A DNA stretch of 8,668 nt from an uncultured Anaerolineales bacterium. Its GTDB lineage: Bacteria; Chloroflexota; Anaerolineae; Anaerolineales; UBA11657. Shown piece by piece: positions 7,066 through 8,668 of this stretch (positions are counted from its first letter, which is position 1; every line of letters begins with the position of its first letter). The notes under the pieces were generated by a model. The model saw only the letters and a list, made by a program, of their open reading frames with translations, was not told the DNA's origin and made no database searches. Made by a program: the position numbers and the translations under genes. Where the stretch lies: the NCBI GenBank assembly GCA_913040765.1, contig CAJWIA010000051.1, forward strand, positions 1-8,668, read 5' to 3'.

Positions 7066-8451
7066 TCAATTAGATGACTTAGCCAAATTATTGAAGAAAT
7101 GAGCATATGATTCAACGCCGTTGTGAAAAGTCTCTAGATGCAATTTCTCGTTTGGACCATGAATGCCATCATCATTTAGAGCAAATCCAAGCATGACTGT
7201 TTCAATTCCCAGCATGTCACTAAGCATGCCAACTACTGGTACTGTACCACCACTACGCATAAAGACCGGTTTCACACCAAATACAGACTCAACTGCATCA
7301 ACAGCAGCTCGCACTCCAATCGACTCTCGATTAACCACAACTGGACTTGCATGCGCTAACTCCTTTAAGTCCCATTTCACAGTATCTGGAGCATTGTCAG
7401 ATAGATACTTGCGAAGACCAGTTGACATCTCTGCAGGATCTTGATTAGGCACTAACCTCATGGATATTTTTGCCATTGCCTTGGAAGGAAGAACTGTTTT
7501 ACTACCGGAACCTATGAAACCAGAGTAGAGTCCATTCACATCCAATGATGGTCGTACTGAAACTCGTTCCATGGCAGAATAGCCAAATTCTCCAAATAAC
7601 GAAGGTGGGTTGCCCGCACTAGATAGCAATTCCTGATCATCATACGGCAATTGGTTGATTTCTAATCTTTCTTCTTCAGATATCTCTTCGACATTTTCAT
7701 AAAACAGAGGTAATCCTACCTTACCATCAGCCTCATGCATTCCGGCAATTAATTGGCACAATACAATCGCAGGATTGTGCACGGCCCCGCCAAACATACC
7801 TGAATGCAAATCAGTCTCTGGGCCGTATACCCATAGCTCATAATAGGCTAGACCACGCAAACCATAGGTAATAGCAGGATTGTCTATACTCCCAATACTA
7901 GAGTCTGCGTTCATACAAAGATCACAATATAACAAGTCACGATTAGTCTCAACAAAACCTGCCAAATTTGGTGATCCAATCTCCTCTTCTCCCTCAATCA
8001 TGATCTTGATATTTAACGGGAATCCGTCGCCCGCATTCTTCCATGCCTCCAATGCTGAGAATACCGCCATAATTTGCCCTTTCATATCCGATGCGCCTCT
8101 CGCGTATAGATTTTCTCCGCGAATTGTGGGTATAAAAGGAGAAGATGACCATTCTCCAATCGGATCAGCAGGTTGTACATCATAGTGACCATAAATCAGG
8201 ACTGTAGGACTATCTTCTACATTCAGGTAATCGCCGTAAACCACTGGATGACCATCTGTAGGGATAATTTTGATAGATTCCATACCCAGACTCTGCATTT
8301 CATTAGCTAGCCACTCTGCCGCTTTGCGCATGTCTGATGCATGATCCGGCAAGGTAGATATACTAGGAATCTCACATAGGTCAGTAAGCCTTTCTAACGA
8401 TTTATTCTTGTTATCATGAATGTAGCTTACAACATCTCTAATTGGGGTCAT
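7066..8451 (-). CDS. M20-family dipeptidase (metallo-dipeptidase, CNDP2/PepV-like)
   Basis: Cytoplasmic two-metal dipeptidase, probably cutting a range of dipeptides. The 461 residues fit the family. Metal and catalytic residues: His89 and Asp91 (YGHYDVQPADP), Asp122 (GASDMKGQ), general base Glu156 and ligand Glu157 (GEEEIGS), Asp183 (NADS) and His431 (GIHGPNEK). The lid/dimerisation domain (about 200-365) contains LHSGMFGG at 215-222, whose His reaches into the partner subunit's active site in carnosine dipeptidases, so a homodimer is expected. No signal peptide is seen. The ATG at 8451 has AAGGA 5 nt upstream on the minus strand. It belongs to the same superfamily as the LysK protein of this window but to a different branch. 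The phosphatase gene lies 113 nt downstream in the same direction. Exact substrates cannot be read from the sequence. Confidence 0.93.
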   Translation of the reverse strand: MTPIRDVVSYIHDNKNKSLERLTDLCEIPSISTLPDHASDMRKAAEWLANEMQSLGMESIKIIPTDGHPVVYGDYLNVEDSPTVLIYGHYDVQPADPIGEWSSSPFIPTIRGENLYARGASDMKGQIMAVFSALEAWKNAGDGFPLNIKIMIEGEEEIGSPNLAGFVETNRDLLYCDLCMNADSSIGSIDNPAITYGLRGLAYYELWVYGPETDLHSGMFGGAVHNPAIVLCQLIAGMHEADGKVGLPLFYENVEEISEEERLEINQLPYDDQELLSSAGNPPSLFGEFGYSAMERVSVRPSLDVNGLYSGFIGSGSKTVLPSKAMAKISMRLVPNQDPAEMSTGLRKYLSDNAPDTVKWDLKELAHASPVVVNRESIGVRAAVDAVESVFGVKPVFMRSGGTVPVVGMLSDMLGIETVMLGFALNDDGIHGPNEKLHLETFHNGVESYAHFFNNLAKSSN

Positions 8452-8456
8452 AAATT

Positions 8457-8461
8457 TCCTT
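8457..8461 (-). promoter_or_regulatory. Shine-Dalgarno site of the dipeptidase gene
   Basis: On the minus strand AAGGA precedes the ATG at 8451 by 5 nt. It supports this start codon over later in-frame candidates. Confidence 0.7.
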
Positions 8462-8497
8462 TGTCTGCAATATAATTATTTTGATTAAGATTTATCG

Positions 8498-8527
8498 ATT
8501 ATATTTGTTTTTCGTAATATTAGTCTA
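8498..8527 (-). promoter_or_regulatory. Candidate sigma70-type promoter of the dipeptidase gene
   Basis: On the minus strand a perfect TATAAT -10 box (8498-8503) is preceded, after an 18-nt spacer, by TAGACT (8522-8527; four of six matches to TTGACA). Transcription would start near 8490, giving a leader of about 40 nt that includes the Shine-Dalgarno site. It is the best promoter-like pair in this AT-rich stretch, but chance TATAAT matches are common there. Confidence 0.45.
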
Positions 8528-8552
8528 GCACATACCTTTAATATTATTACTA

Positions 8553-8610
8553 ATTTTTGCATAGTAAATGCTGTGTTCCACAATAATGTCACAGCATATA
8601 TTTTTGCATA
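8553..8610. repeat. 11-bp direct repeat pair flanking an inverted repeat
   Basis: ATTTTTGCATA occurs at 8553-8563 and again, identical, at 8600-8610 (47 nt from start to start). The two copies bracket the inverted repeat at 8568-8597. The block begins 26 nt upstream of the candidate dipeptidase -35 box, where activator or repressor sites are common. A regulatory role is inferred; a remnant of a small repeat element is an alternative. Confidence 0.5.
8568..8597. repeat. 8-bp perfect inverted repeat, possible operator
   Basis: ATGCTGTG (8568-8575) and its exact reverse complement CACAGCAT (8590-8597) flank a 14-nt spacer. The half-sites are GC-richer than their surroundings and their centres are 22 bp apart, about two helical turns, as expected for a dimeric DNA-binding protein. 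Part of the left arm (TGTG 8572-8575) could instead pair with CACA at 8579-8582. No U-rich run follows, so it does not look like a terminator. Confidence 0.45.
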
Positions 8611-8626
8611 CACATATGTTATTTTA

Positions 8627-8641
8627 TAGATATAATATCTA
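8627..8641. repeat. 15-bp palindrome containing a TATAAT box
   Basis: TAGATAT-A-ATATCTA is a perfect palindrome with 7-bp arms around one central base. Its plus-strand centre holds TATAAT (8631-8636), so it could overlay a promoter of a gene to the right of the window; no good -35 is seen at the right distance. Being all A/T except two bases, it may also be chance. The remaining bases to 8668 show no recognisable feature. Confidence 0.3.
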
Positions 8642-8668
8642 ATAAGACTAGCTAATGATGTTTTGTAG

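Noticed and set aside
7054..7066. AACTA/TAGTT inverted repeat at the end of the dipeptidase gene
   Set aside because: Five mostly A/T pairs around a 3-nt loop without a following T run on the minus strand; too weak for a terminator and expected by chance in this composition.
1..8668. A novel defence, mobile or CRISPR-like system
   Set aside because: All but one gene belong to familiar metabolic or regulatory families, and no transposase, recombinase, toxin, nuclease or repeat array is visible.

Overview
The window reads as an ordinary bacterial chromosome segment of low to moderate GC, densely packed with genes. All six complete protein-coding genes recognised by family are intact, without frameshifts, and one further gene is cut by the left edge. 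Shine-Dalgarno sequences, sigma70-like hexamers and an OmpR/PhoB-type response regulator point to a bacterium. The lysine genes are closest in my memory to the Thermus/archaeal LysW-dependent alpha-aminoadipate (AAA) system. That pathway, the AT-rich composition and the neighbouring genes would fit a Chloroflexota lineage (SAR202/Dehalococcoidia-like), but this placement is inference.

Positions 1-4858, plus strand: five head-to-tail genes with gaps of 2 and 11 nt or 4-nt overlaps, evidently one operon. They are homocitrate synthase (N-terminus cut off by the window edge), homoaconitase large and small subunits (lysT, lysU), homoisocitrate dehydrogenase, and LysK, the hydrolase that releases lysine from the carrier protein LysW. 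The first four enzymes convert 2-oxoglutarate plus acetyl-CoA to 2-oxoadipate; LysK performs the last step. The middle steps (LysW, LysX, LysZ, LysY, LysJ) are not in the window and would be expected upstream or elsewhere.

Positions 4859-5296, plus strand: a 108-nt spacer and a 109-residue protein with three predicted membrane helices that I do not recognise. It converges on the next block with only 26 nt between the stop codons.

Positions 5323-8451, minus strand, read right to left: an M20-family dipeptidase, a 113-nt spacer, a PP2C-type Ser/Thr protein phosphatase and, overlapping or abutting it, an OmpR/PhoB-family response regulator. No histidine kinase or Ser/Thr kinase is present. The spacer before the phosphatase carries two perfect 7-bp direct repeats in an 11-bp period, the geometry bound by PhoB/OmpR-type regulators, so this small operon may be autoregulated.

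Positions 8452-8668 are AT-rich and without a recognisable gene. They hold a plausible sigma70 promoter for the dipeptidase, an 8-bp inverted repeat flanked by two copies of an 11-bp direct repeat, and a 15-bp palindrome near the right edge.

I see no mobile element, CRISPR array, RNA gene or defence system. The points most worth a second look are a specificity-residue replacement in homoisocitrate dehydrogenase, the kinase-less phosphatase/response-regulator pair with its putative binding site, and the repeat structure upstream of the dipeptidase.
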